Assembly (NCBI RefSeq): GCF_017589465.1
Contig: NZ_JAELYA010000006.1
Location: forward strand, 248,001-312,000
DNA from: Pseudomonas schmalbachii
Lineage (GTDB): Bacteria; Pseudomonadota; Gammaproteobacteria; Pseudomonadales; Pseudomonadaceae
Length of the DNA stretch: 64,000 nt
Direction of reading: 5' to 3'
Below are positions 28,305 to 36,930 of this stretch, piece after piece. Below the pieces are notes generated by a model that was not told the origin of the DNA, made no database searches, and saw nothing but the letters and a program-made list of their open reading frames with translations. Every line of letters begins with the position of its first letter. Within the stretch, counting starts at the first letter, position 1. A program made the translations under genes and the position numbers.

Positions 28305-29699
28305 ATGCGTGCTAATCCCCTGCTTTTTCCAATTCTTCTGCTCGGTTGTAATCCCATGTTCGCCGAAGCAGAAAACAATCCCCTGGAGCAAAACCGCCCT
28401 CTCCGGCCACCTCTTCCGCGCTGGCTCGAGGATTACCGATTTCTCGACGATCAGGACAAGCGCACAGATGCCTTCGACTCTGTTCGCTATCGGCGCCTGG
28501 GCGAGGACGCCTGGCTGCAGCTGGGCGGAGAGGCTCGCTATAGTGGCTATGCGGTGAAGAATCCCTTCTACGGCAAGACCAGCGTGGCCGATGACACCTA
28601 CATGCAACAGCGTCTCCAGGTCCACGGCGACCTGCACTTGTTCGATGATCTTCTGCGCGTATTCGGACAACTGGAAAACACACGAAGTTGGGGACAGGAT
28701 ATTCAATCTCCCCGCGATGAAGGGCGAAACGATATTCATCAGCTCTTCATTGAAAGCAATAGCAAACTCGGTTCTGGAACACTTGGCGCGAGACTGGGGA
28801 GGCAGGAAATGGCATATGGCGCACCGACACTGGTTTCATATGCTGAAAGCCCGAACATTCGCCAGGCATTCGATGGACTCAGAGTATCGTTCAACCAGCC
28901 TGGAAGTTATCGAATCGACGGTTTCTACACTCGCCTCATTCGTTATGACGGCGACAACTTCGATGACAGTTCCGACAATAAAAGAAAGCTGTACGGCCTC
29001 TACGGAACGATGCAGCTGTCCGCTCTAACAGGGCTCGATCTCTACGCGATGGCCCTGGAACAGAAGGATCGCAAGCTGCTCGGTACGGTCGGCGACGATG
29101 ATCGCTACACCCTAGGCGCGCGAGCCTTCGGTGCCAGCAACGGCTTCGACTGGAGTTGGGACCTGATCCACCAGCAAGGCCAATTCGGTCGCCAGGACAT
29201 CGAGGCCTGGGGCGTGCTGGGCGAAACTGGCTACACCTTCGCGAATCCGTGGAAGCTGCGCGTGGCCCTGCATATGGATGCCACCAGCGGCGACAAGGAC
29301 AGCCGGGATGGAACGGCCGGAACCTTCGACCCCATGTTCCCGCGCAATGGCATCTACGGCGAGGCCAACCTGACCACCCCGGCCAACCTGATTGCCGTCG
29401 GCCCCATCGTGAGCTTCGTCCCGCACCCCAGGCTTCGTATCGAGCCCGGCATTTTCAGGCTATGGCGGGAAAGCACCGAGGATGCCGTGTACACGCCGGG
29501 TATGCAGCCGGTTCAGGGCACCGCGAACGCTTCCGGCAAGGAAATCGGCACTGCCTATCGCTTCAATGTCCGCTGGATACCCACCGCCAATCTCACCCTG
29601 GACCTCGACTACGAATTCCTGGATGCCGGCCAGGTCATCCGAGAAGTGGATGGCAAGGATTCGAGCTTCGTGAGCCTGCGTACGTCTTTCAGATTCTGA
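28305..29699 (+). CDS. Alginate-export-type outer-membrane porin
   Basis: A 464-residue outer-membrane beta-barrel protein with an N-terminal signal peptide (PLLFPILLLGCNPMFAEA, cleavage likely after the Ala; the Cys is not in a convincing lipobox). The mature part has alternating amphipathic strands, an early WLQLGGEARYSGYAV strand, LGARLGRQEMAYGAP, and a C-terminal aromatic strand SLRTSFRF. This fits the alginate-export (AlgE-like) porin family, whose members often carry anionic or aromatic solutes rather than alginate. It sits 109 bp upstream of an exported sulfatase, so it may admit sulfated substrates or release products (inference). The first third of the gene is visibly less GC-rich than its neighbours. 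Confidence 0.75.
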   Translation: MRANPLLFPILLLGCNPMFAEAENNPLEQNRPLRPPLPRWLEDYRFLDDQDKRTDAFDSVRYRRLGEDAWLQLGGEARYSGYAVKNPFYGKTSVADDTYMQQRLQVHGDLHLFDDLLRVFGQLENTRSWGQDIQSPRDEGRNDIHQLFIESNSKLGSGTLGARLGRQEMAYGAPTLVSYAESPNIRQAFDGLRVSFNQPGSYRIDGFYTRLIRYDGDNFDDSSDNKRKLYGLYGTMQLSALTGLDLYAMALEQKDRKLLGTVGDDDRYTLGARAFGASNGFDWSWDLIHQQGQFGRQDIEAWGVLGETGYTFANPWKLRVALHMDATSGDKDSRDGTAGTFDPMFPRNGIYGEANLTTPANLIAVGPIVSFVPHPRLRIEPGIFRLWRESTEDAVYTPGMQPVQGTANASGKEIGTAYRFNVRWIPTANLTLDLDYEFLDAGQVIREVDGKDSSFVSLRTSFRF

Positions 29700-29808
29700 G
29701 GCCATGAAGAAGACAAACATGAAGGATTCGACGGAAAGCGTGATCCCCACTCCGGAGGGATTCAGGAAAACCAGAACCACCGAGCCACAACAACAAAGAG
29801 GTATCCCT

Positions 29809-31476
29809 GTGAAACTTGGAAAACTTGCTGCTGCGCTGTGCACGCTCTACATGGCCAGTTGCTCTGCACTGGCTGATGACCGGCCCAACCTCCTGATCAT
29901 CGTTGCCGATGACATGGGCTACAGCGATATCGGCAGTTTCGGTGGTGAAATCGAAACCCCGAACCTCGATGCGCTGGCCAGGAACGGTGTGCGGCTGACC
30001 GGGTTTCATACGGCGCCCACTTGCTCCCCGGCGCGCTCGATGCTGCTGACCGGCACCGACAATCACCAGGCGGGCCTCGGCAACATGGCCGAACTGTTGC
30101 AGCCCGAACAGAAGGGGAAACCCGGCTACGAGGGATATCTCAACCAGCGGACCGCCAACATCGCGGAAGTCCTCAAGGCGGCCGGTTACCACACCTACAC
30201 CACGGGCAAATGGCATCTCGGCCGGGCCGACGACCAGACGCCGGGAGCCCGGGGCTTCGAGCGCTCCTACGTCCTGCTGCAGGGCGCCGCCAGCCACTAT
30301 GACGATCAGATTCCCGATCGCAACGTCGATCCCAAGGCGCTTTATCGCGACGACGGGAAACTCGTGGACGTGCCCAAGGGTTTCTTTTCCACGGAGTTCT
30401 ATACCGACAAGCTCATCGAATACCTCGATGCCGACAGGCAGGACGGCAAGCCGTTCTTCGCCTACCTGGCCTATACGGCGCCGCATTGGCCGCTCCAGGC
30501 GCCGGACGAATGGATCAGGAAATACGAAGGCCGCTATGCGGGGGGCTATGAGAAGGTCCGGCAGCAGCGTCTGGCGCGCATGGAGAAACTCGGGATCATC
30601 GCTCCCGGCACCCGGCCGAACACGCCGATGCGCAACGCACTGCCAGGCTGGAGCGAGCTCACCGAGCAGCAGCGCATGGAGCAGGCACGCAGCATGGAAG
30701 TGTACGCAGCCATGATCGACAACATGGATCACCACATCGGGCGTCTGCTCGATCACCTGAAGTCCACCGGGAAACTCGATAACACCGTCATCCTGTTCAT
30801 GTCCGACAACGGCGCCGACGGCAACTCGCCTCTCGACCTCCCCGGCAGCCGACAGTGGATCGAAAGCACCTTCGACAACAGCCTGCAGAACATGGGGCGC
30901 AAGGGATCGTTCATCGACTATGGGGCGCAATGGGCCCAGGTGAGCGCCACCCCGTGGCTGTATTACAAGGGCTTCACCAGCCAGGGCGGGATCGTCGCGC
31001 CAGCCATCCTCAATATTCCGTCGATGCAGGGACAGGGCAGCATCAACAGGGAAGTCTTCAGCGTGATGGATGTAATGCCGACCTTCCTGGAACTGGCCCA
31101 CGTCCAGCACCCCGGCACCCGCTTCCAGGGGCGTGAGGTATACCCCATGCAGGGCCGCTCCATGCTTCCGGCCCTCGCCGGCCAGGCGCAGCCCGAGCGT
31201 GTGATCGGCTGGGAGCTGCTGGGGCGCCGTGCGGTGCGCAAGGGCGACTGGAAGATGATCTCGCTCAAACCGCCGTATGGAACCGGCCGGTGGCAGCTCT
31301 ACGACATCGCCAGGGACCCCACCGAAGCGCGGGACATTTCCGCCGAGAATCCGCAAAAGGTCGCCGAACTGGCCAGCGACTGGGATACCTACGCCGCACG
31401 CAACCAGGTGCTGACCACGCCGGTGAACATCAAGTACGGCTTCCAGACGTGCCTGTACGGGAAGTGCTTCAGGTAA
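29809..31476 (+). CDS. Exported type I (formylglycine) arylsulfatase-like sulfatase
   Basis: A 555-residue sulfatase. The formylglycine motif CxPxR is present as TCSPARSMLLTGTDNH. Metal-binding residues are in IIVADDMGYSDIG and in LFMSDNGADGNSP, and substrate-site lysine/histidine in TGKWHLG. The sequence pattern is close to the P. aeruginosa arylsulfatase AtsA family, but this protein carries a Sec signal peptide (KLGKLAAALCTLYMASCSALA), implying periplasmic action, unlike cytosolic AtsA. I chose the GTG at 29809, preceded by AGAGG and directly starting the signal peptide, over an ATG at 29704 that would add 35 charged residues. Activity needs a formylglycine-generating enzyme, which is not encoded in this window. 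Confidence 0.88.
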   Translation: MKLGKLAAALCTLYMASCSALADDRPNLLIIVADDMGYSDIGSFGGEIETPNLDALARNGVRLTGFHTAPTCSPARSMLLTGTDNHQAGLGNMAELLQPEQKGKPGYEGYLNQRTANIAEVLKAAGYHTYTTGKWHLGRADDQTPGARGFERSYVLLQGAASHYDDQIPDRNVDPKALYRDDGKLVDVPKGFFSTEFYTDKLIEYLDADRQDGKPFFAYLAYTAPHWPLQAPDEWIRKYEGRYAGGYEKVRQQRLARMEKLGIIAPGTRPNTPMRNALPGWSELTEQQRMEQARSMEVYAAMIDNMDHHIGRLLDHLKSTGKLDNTVILFMSDNGADGNSPLDLPGSRQWIESTFDNSLQNMGRKGSFIDYGAQWAQVSATPWLYYKGFTSQGGIVAPAILNIPSMQGQGSINREVFSVMDVMPTFLELAHVQHPGTRFQGREVYPMQGRSMLPALAGQAQPERVIGWELLGRRAVRKGDWKMISLKPPYGTGRWQLYDIARDPTEARDISAENPQKVAELASDWDTYAARNQVLTTPVNIKYGFQTCLYGKCFR

Positions 31477-31666
31477 TCCAGCGGATCGCCGTGCTCCGGC
31501 GTGGTGGCTGCCACGCCGGAGCACGCTGCTCGTGCAACTCGAGCTTGTAACTGCTGTGGAACTTGCCATGCTTCGTCGTCCAGGATACCTGTTCATCCCC
31601 TTGCCGCCGTCTGGCCGGTGACCATTGGACAGGTGCCGCTTCGGCCCTGACCAACGCAGCCACAGC

Positions 31667-32599
31667 ATGCCCGTTCCCTTGATCTATCACGACGACTACA
31701 GCCCGCCGTTCCCGGAAGGCCATCGCTTCCCGATGGAGAAATTCCGCCTGCTGCGCGATCACCTGATCGACAGCGGCCTGACCAGCGACGAGCAGTTGCT
31801 GCGCCCCGAACCGTGCCCTGTGGATATCCTCGCCCTGGCCCATGACCGTGGCTATATCGAGCGCTACTGCGGCGGCGAGATGACCCGCGAGGAACTGCGC
31901 CGCCTCGGCCTGCCGTGGAGCGAAGCGCTGGCGCTGCGCACCGTGCGCGCGGTGGGCGGTTCGCTGCTCGGCGCGGAACTGGCGCTGCAGCACGGCCTGG
32001 CCTGCCATCTCGCCGGCGGCACCCACCACGCACACCACGATCACGCCTCGGGCTTCTGCATCTTCAACGACCTGGCGGTGATCGCCCTCTACCTGCTGGA
32101 AAGCGGCAAGGCCGGGCGCGTGCTGATCTTCGACTGCGACGTGCACCAGGGCGACGGCACCGCGCGCATCCTCGAGCACGTGCCGGACGCCGTCACCGTC
32201 TCGCTGCACTGCGAGAAGAACTTCCCGGCGCGCAAGGCCCGCAGCGACTGGGACATTCCCCTGCCGCTGCACATGGGCGACGCGGATTATCTGCGGGTGG
32301 TGGACGATGCGCTCGACTACCTGCTGCCGCTGTACCAGCCGGACATCGTGCTCTACGACGCCGGCGTGGATGTGCACAAGGACGATGCGCTGGGTTATCT
32401 ACAGCTCACCGACGCCGGCCTGGCGGCGCGCGACGAGCGGGTTATCCACAAGTGCCTGGCGCGGGACATCCCCGTGATCGGCGTGATCGGCGGCGGCTAC
32501 GACAGGGACCGCCATGCGCTGGCGCGGCGCCATGGCATCCTCCACCACAGCGCCCGGCGGGTATGGGATCGCCTGGGGATGGCTCAGGCCACGCGGTAG
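31667..32599 (+). CDS. Histone-deacetylase-family metal-dependent amidohydrolase
   Basis: A 310-residue cytosolic zinc hydrolase of the HDAC/acetoin-utilisation family. The tandem active-site histidines are in GGTHHAHHDHASGFCIFND, the metal ligands Asp and His in FDCDVHQGDGT and Asp in LYDAGVDVHKDD, and the Gly-rich loop in VIGVIGGGY. It has the compact form of bacterial class IV-like deacetylases, which remove acyl groups from amines or polyamines. The substrate is unknown; speA is 12 kb away, so a polyamine link is only a thought. The ATG at 31667 places LIYHDDYSPPFPEGHRFPM at the N-terminus as usual. The 190 bp upstream contain nothing else I recognise. Confidence 0.9.
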   Translation: MPVPLIYHDDYSPPFPEGHRFPMEKFRLLRDHLIDSGLTSDEQLLRPEPCPVDILALAHDRGYIERYCGGEMTREELRRLGLPWSEALALRTVRAVGGSLLGAELALQHGLACHLAGGTHHAHHDHASGFCIFNDLAVIALYLLESGKAGRVLIFDCDVHQGDGTARILEHVPDAVTVSLHCEKNFPARKARSDWDIPLPLHMGDADYLRVVDDALDYLLPLYQPDIVLYDAGVDVHKDDALGYLQLTDAGLAARDERVIHKCLARDIPVIGVIGGGYDRDRHALARRHGILHHSARRVWDRLGMAQATR

Positions 32600-33084
32600 C
32601 GGGCGTTGTCGGTGCACATGCGCAACTGCGGCCGCTGCGCCTCCCAGCGGGAGAACTCGCGCTCCGAATAACCCAGCAGGGCGGCGGCGCGCCCGCGGTA
32701 GCCGGCGCCATAGGTCTTTCTGCAGAACAGCATCACCTGCTCCGCCACGTGGCATTTGAGCAGATCGGCCGGTTCGAGCGGATGCAGGGCACCGCGGTAT
32801 TTCGGGGCGACGCCGTCCCACATCATGTACAGATAGAGGTTGTGCAGGGCGATGCGCAGCGACAGCTCCTCCAGCGGCCGTTGCTCGAAAGCCAGCCTGG
32901 ATGAGTGCAGATTCCTCTCCAGACGATCCAGCATGAGCGCAGTCGCCTCGTTGAGCAGCTTGCGAATCTCGATCTGCGGCATGCGCCGGATAACGATATC
33001 CAGGCCGTCGACGCGAACGCGGGTGTCATGTCCCTCCAGCAGCAACAGGGCTTCGTGGGAACGCAGGTAATCTCGAACTTTCAT
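32584..33084 (-). CDS. Hypothetical protein with regulator-like C-terminus
   Basis: A 166-residue protein that I do not recognise. It is helical, rich in Leu and Arg, with a C-terminal segment YRGRAAALLGYSEREFSRWE that resembles a helix-turn-helix recognition unit, so it may be a small DNA-binding protein (inference). The ATG at 33084 is a choice; the frame stays open to an ATG at 33294, but the extra sequence is Arg-rich and crosses an AT-richer stretch that looks like a control region (it includes TCCACGTTTTCTGTGGA near 33204). The 3' end overlaps the convergent HDAC-like gene by 16 bp. Confidence 0.55.
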   Translation of the reverse strand: MKVRDYLRSHEALLLLEGHDTRVRVDGLDIVIRRMPQIEIRKLLNEATALMLDRLERNLHSSRLAFEQRPLEELSLRIALHNLYLYMMWDGVAPKYRGALHPLEPADLLKCHVAEQVMLFCRKTYGAGYRGRAAALLGYSEREFSRWEAQRPQLRMCTDNARYRVA

Positions 33085-33363
33085 CAGCTTCGAACCAAGA
33101 GTTTTTTCGAAGGCCGATACTGAAATCTGCGTCCGGCGAAGTAATGTCGGAAACCCCCGAAACTCGCTTCTGAAATTCCTAATCCTGCTCGAAAGGACAA
33201 CTTTTCCACGTTTTCTGTGGAGCCGTCTGTGGATAAGCCGCGCAAAACCCTGGCAAGCGCCCGCTAGTGCTGGCGTGGCAATGGCTGACGACAAATTGAT
33301 CAGCCCCTGACGCTGGGGGCTACGCTAGAATGCGCGCCCCGCTTCCAGCCCGTACCGATCCAG

Positions 33364-34611
33364 ATGACCGACAACAGCACCCTCGCCTCCCGCTCCGCCG
33401 TGATCATCGGCGGCGGCCCCGCCGGCCTGATGGCCGCCGAGGTGCTCGGCGCCGCCGGGGTGCGCGTGGACCTGTACGACGGCATGCCCTCGGTGGGCCG
33501 CAAGTTCCTCCTGGCCGGCGTCGGCGGGATGAACATCACCCACTCGGAACCGCGCGAACCCTTCATCGCCCGCTACGGCTCGCGCAGCCGCGAGATCGCC
33601 GCCCTGCTCGAAGACTTCGACAGCCAGGCGCTGCGCGAGTGGATTCATGGGCTGGGCATCGAGACCTTCGTCGGCAGCTCCGGGCGGGTCTTCCCCACGG
33701 ACATGAAGGCCGCGCCGCTGCTGCGCGCCTGGCTCAAGCGCCTGCGCGAGAGCGGCGTGGTTATCCACACCCGCCATCGCTGGCAGGGCTGGAATGCCGA
33801 CGGCAGCCTTCGGATCACCACGCCCGAGGGCGCGCTGACGGTCCAGGCCGATGTGGTGGTGCTCGCCCTCGGCGGCGGCAGCTGGCAGCGGCTGGGCTCC
33901 GATGGCGCCTGGGTGCCGCTGCTGCAGGAGCGCGGTGTCGAAGTCGCCGCGCTGCAACCGGCCAACTGCGGCTTCGAGGTCGCCGGCTGGAGCGAGTTCT
34001 TCCGCGACAAGTTCGCCGGCGCGCCGGTGAAACCGGTCGCCATCCGCCTGGACGACGAGCCCGCGCGCCAGGGCGAGTTCGTCATCACCGCCGGCGGCGT
34101 CGAGGGCAGCCTGATCTATGCGCTTTCCTCTGCCGTGCGCGAGCGGATCAACGCCACGGGCTCGGCGACGACCCATCTCGACCTGCTGCCCAACCGCAGC
34201 CAGGAGCAGATCGCCAGGGCCCTGGCGCAACCGCGCGGCTCGAAATCGATGGCCAATCATCTGCGCAGCCGCCTCGGCCTGGATGGCGTGCGCGCCGGCC
34301 TGCTGCGCGAGTTGTCCACAGCAGACACCTACAACGATCCGGCCCGGCTGGCTGCGGCGATCAAGTCCCTGCCCCTCACCGTGATCCGCCCGCGCCCGCT
34401 GGACGAAGCGATCAGCAGCGCCGGCGGCGTGACCTTCGCAGCCATGGATGAACGGCTGATGCTGAAGGCGTTGCCGGGGGTGTTCTGCGCGGGAGAAATG
34501 CTCGACTGGGAAGCGCCCACCGGCGGCTACCTGCTCACCGCCTGCTTCGCCAGCGGCCGCGCGGCCGGGCTCGGCGCCCTGGCCTGGCTCGAACAGCGGC
34601 CCGCTGACTAA
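33364..34611 (+). CDS. TIGR03862-type flavoprotein (HI0933-like NAD(P)/FAD oxidoreductase)
   Basis: A 415-residue FAD protein. The dinucleotide-binding motif GGGPAGLMAAEVLG is at residues about 16-29, followed by the HI0933/YhiN signature GRKFLLAGVGGMNITHS, a second Gly-rich strand VVVLALGGGSWQRLGSDG, and the C-terminal FAD-closing segment GVFCAGEMLDWEAPTGGYLL. This is the pattern of the flavoprotein family found in Pseudomonas and related to YhiN. The reaction is unknown. It stands alone, with the DMT gene 32 bp downstream on the same strand, so they may be co-transcribed. Confidence 0.88.
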   Translation: MTDNSTLASRSAVIIGGGPAGLMAAEVLGAAGVRVDLYDGMPSVGRKFLLAGVGGMNITHSEPREPFIARYGSRSREIAALLEDFDSQALREWIHGLGIETFVGSSGRVFPTDMKAAPLLRAWLKRLRESGVVIHTRHRWQGWNADGSLRITTPEGALTVQADVVVLALGGGSWQRLGSDGAWVPLLQERGVEVAALQPANCGFEVAGWSEFFRDKFAGAPVKPVAIRLDDEPARQGEFVITAGGVEGSLIYALSSAVRERINATGSATTHLDLLPNRSQEQIARALAQPRGSKSMANHLRSRLGLDGVRAGLLRELSTADTYNDPARLAAAIKSLPLTVIRPRPLDEAISSAGGVTFAAMDERLMLKALPGVFCAGEMLDWEAPTGGYLLTACFASGRAAGLGALAWLEQRPAD

Positions 34612-34643
34612 GCTTTCGTTCTTACTGCCCAGGAGTTCCTTTC

Positions 34644-35093
34644 ATGCCTACCCCACCCTGGTGGCTGCTCATCCTGCCGCTGATCGCCGGCACCTGCCTG
34701 CCGCTGCAGGCCGGCATCAACGGCCAGCTCGCCCGGCAGGTATCCAGCGTGCTGGCCGCGGCGATGATTTCCTTCATGGTCGGCACCGCCGGGCTGATCG
34801 TCCTGACCCTCTGGCAGCGGGAAATCCCCACCTTCGCCGCCCTGCGCGGGCTGAACTGGTGGCACTGGTGCGGCGGCTTCCTCGGCATGTTCTTCATCTT
34901 CATCGCCGCCTACTCGGCACCGCGCATCGGTGCGCTGATGTTCATGGTGCTGGTACTCGCCGGCCAGCTGGGCATGGCGATGACCCTCGACCACTTCGGC
35001 TGGGCGGGCTTCCGCGAGGCGCCGGTGAGTGCGCTGAAGATCGGCGGACTGGCGCTGATCGCCGCCGGCATCTGGATGATCCGCAAGGGCTGA
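34644..35093 (+). CDS. Small DMT-superfamily (DUF606/YdcZ-like) membrane protein
   Basis: A 149-residue inner-membrane protein with about five hydrophobic helices and the family pattern LPLQAGINGQLARQVSS at the N-terminal pair and LGMFFIFIAAYSAPRIGA in the middle. YdcZ/DUF606 proteins are half-size relatives of EamA-type drug/metabolite transporters that usually pair as dimers. The substrate is unknown. CAGGAG precedes the ATG. The gene is followed by a palindromic repeat. Confidence 0.85.
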   Translation: MPTPPWWLLILPLIAGTCLPLQAGINGQLARQVSSVLAAAMISFMVGTAGLIVLTLWQREIPTFAALRGLNWWHWCGGFLGMFFIFIAAYSAPRIGALMFMVLVLAGQLGMAMTLDHFGWAGFREAPVSALKIGGLALIAAGIWMIRKG

Positions 35094-35109
35094 AATCCGC
35101 GAAGCACCT

Positions 35110-35171
35110 GTAGGGCGGGTGCAACCCGCCATTTCGGGGCAAGGAATCTGGCGGGTTTCACCCGCCCTACG
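35110..35171. repeat. Palindromic repeat (family A, copy 2)
   Basis: GTAGGGCGGGTGCAACCCGC and GGCGGGTTTCACCCGCCCTA arms, 17 bp after the DMT stop codon. Nearly identical to the 23740 copy. Confidence 0.85.
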
Positions 35172-35332
35172 GTTGGGTAATGAATTGTCGTGCCCGGGCT
35201 CGGCGGCTATAGTCGGGTCCGGCGTTCTCCACGCCTCCCGTCCGCGGAAAGGGCTGCGCCCAGGTGAATCCACAGCGTATTCCCGATACGACTCCCGGCC
35301 ATCAGCGGACCAGGCCAGCTCAAGGAGATCGT

Positions 35333-36589
35333 ATGTCTGCCCCCCGCTACGCCACACCCTGCACCGACGGCCGCATCAACCTCGAACAGCAGCGCAAGCG
35401 CGCTAGGGAACTGCTTCGCGACCTGCTGCGTAACGTTCCGGCTGCACACGCCATCCTGCTCCAGCACCTGCCCGCCGGCCTGCAGCGCCCGCCGCGCCTG
35501 GCCGATGCGCAATGGCTGATCGCCCGTGAACTGGGCTTCGCCAGTTGGCCGAAGCTCAAGGCCCACGTCGACGCCATCGACTTCGCCGCGCGCCATCCCG
35601 GCTTCGCCGCCGATGACGAAGCCGCCTGCCTGCACCTGCGCTGCGGCAACGACATCGCCCACAGCCTGGAGCTGGCCGGTTTCCGCGGCGAGTTCCGCAT
35701 GTTCGCCGATCCGCTGGTGATGGGGCCGGTGCCGGATGTCGCGCTGGCCGACTACCTCCCCCTGCGCGCCGACTTCATCAGCCGCTCATTCGATATCCCG
35801 CCCGCCGATTCGCTGGGCCGGATGCGCGAGGAATACGCCGTGCTCGACGGTCTCGCCGAACGCCCGCGGGTGGTGCTCTGGTGCGAGGCGGATGCCTATG
35901 ACCAGTTGTTCCTGATCCGCGTGCTCGCCAGCCTGGAACGGCTGCCGGCGCGGCTGGAACTGATCGAGGTCGACGGGGTGCCCGGCGTCGGGCGCTTCAT
36001 CGGCATCGGCCAACTGGCGCCCGATGTTCTCGCCTGGCTCTGGCCGCAACGCCGCGCACTGGGCGACAACGCCCTGCATCTGGCACGGCGCGCCTGGGCC
36101 GCCTACTGCAACCCGTCGCCACGCGACTGGGCGGAACTGGCCCGGCAGCCAACGCCCGCCCTGCCCCTGCTCGGCACGGCGCTGCTCCGCCAGTTGCAGG
36201 AACTGCCGTCCCTGCGCGACGGCCTGTCGCTGACCGAACGCCTCGCCCTGCAAATACTGCGCGACAGCGAGGGACTCACCTTCGGCCAGGTCTTCGCCGA
36301 ACTGATGACCCGCCGCGAACCGCTGCCCTATCTGGGCGACCTGATGCTCCATGCCCTGCTGCGTCCGCTGATCGACTCACCGACGCCGCTGCTGCATGAA
36401 CGCGACGCCCACCTGCCCTGGCCACAGCGGCCGCTGGAGCTGACCGGACTCGGCCGGCAGGTGCAGGGCGGCGAACGCTACTGGCTGGACCAGGCCGCGC
36501 CGGAGCGCTGGGTCGGCGGCGTGCGCCTGCGCGCCGGACAGTCGCACTGGGCGCTGGATGACGACTTGCGGCCGGTCTGGAAAGACTGA
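35333..36589 (+). CDS. DUF1835-domain protein of unknown function
   Basis: A 418-residue cytosolic protein. The N-terminal 80 residues form an ankyrin-like or helical segment (INLEQQRKRARELLRDLLRN, then WLIARELGFASWPKLKAHV). The DUF1835 region follows with LHLRCGNDIAHSLELAGFRG and FADPLVMGPVPD, then a C-terminal half with WLWPQRRALGDNALHLARRA. DUF1835 proteins are widespread in Proteobacteria and uncharacterised. The ATG at 35333 is supported by AAGGAG at 35322-35327. A GC-rich hairpin and a MITE-like element lie just downstream. Confidence 0.8.
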   Translation: MSAPRYATPCTDGRINLEQQRKRARELLRDLLRNVPAAHAILLQHLPAGLQRPPRLADAQWLIARELGFASWPKLKAHVDAIDFAARHPGFAADDEAACLHLRCGNDIAHSLELAGFRGEFRMFADPLVMGPVPDVALADYLPLRADFISRSFDIPPADSLGRMREEYAVLDGLAERPRVVLWCEADAYDQLFLIRVLASLERLPARLELIEVDGVPGVGRFIGIGQLAPDVLAWLWPQRRALGDNALHLARRAWAAYCNPSPRDWAELARQPTPALPLLGTALLRQLQELPSLRDGLSLTERLALQILRDSEGLTFGQVFAELMTRREPLPYLGDLMLHALLRPLIDSPTPLLHERDAHLPWPQRPLELTGLGRQVQGGERYWLDQAAPERWVGGVRLRAGQSHWALDDDLRPVWKD

Positions 36590-36599
36590 TCGTCGAATC

Positions 36600-36639
36600 G
36601 GCGCGCAATCCTTGATCAACCCCACTATGATTGCGCGCC
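36600..36639 (+). terminator. Hairpin after the DUF1835 gene, possible terminator
   Basis: Perfect 11-bp arms GGCGCGCAATC (36600-36610) and GATTGCGCGCC (36629-36639) with an 18-nt loop, followed by TTTCC. The loop is long and the T run short, so termination is only likely, not certain. Confidence 0.5.
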
Positions 36640-36657
36640 TTTCCACTGCTCCACCAA

Positions 36658-36925
36658 TAGGGCCTGTTGACGTTTCGTTCCGACCGCGACGGAGCCTGTT
36701 TTTGCGCGGAGCAAGGCGCGAGGAGAGTGGTTTGGTTATTCCAAATGAACGACGAGCAACGCAGCGCCGCGCAAAAACAGGCCCGTCCCTTCGGGTTGCG
36801 CGGCAAATGGCGCCATGCGTCGTTGCGGGACTTGGCAAGGGGGCGACCATTCCCTGCGTCCCACGCCTAGCCTGGCGCCATTTGTCGCAGCAACGCGGTT
36901 CGGAACGAAACATCAACAGGCCCTA
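36658..36925. mobile_element. MITE-like non-coding element with 25-bp terminal inverted repeats
   Basis: A 268-bp element bounded by inverted ends TAGGGCCTGTTGACGTTTCG and TAGGGCCTGTTGATGTTTCG (the second read on the minus strand). The repeat continues to TTCCGA with one mismatch in 25. Both ends begin with TA, as expected if TA is the duplicated target. Inside are two more strong inverted repeats: GCCTGTTTTTGCGCGG / CCGCGCAAAAACAGGC, and GGCAAATGGCGCC / GGCGCCATTTGTC. No transposase fragment is visible, so it would move only with help in trans. It ends 5 bp before the ykgJ-like start codon, so it supplies that gene's entire upstream leader. Confidence 0.75.
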
Positions 36926-36930
36926 ATGCC

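Noticed and set aside
26062..33769. Several DnaA-box-like TTATCCACA sequences (26062, 32442, 33228 on the minus strand, 33761), three of them within 1.4 kb
   Set aside because: Most lie inside coding genes, none is in an array near dnaA, dnaN or parAB, and there is no AT-rich unwinding region. I do not propose an origin.
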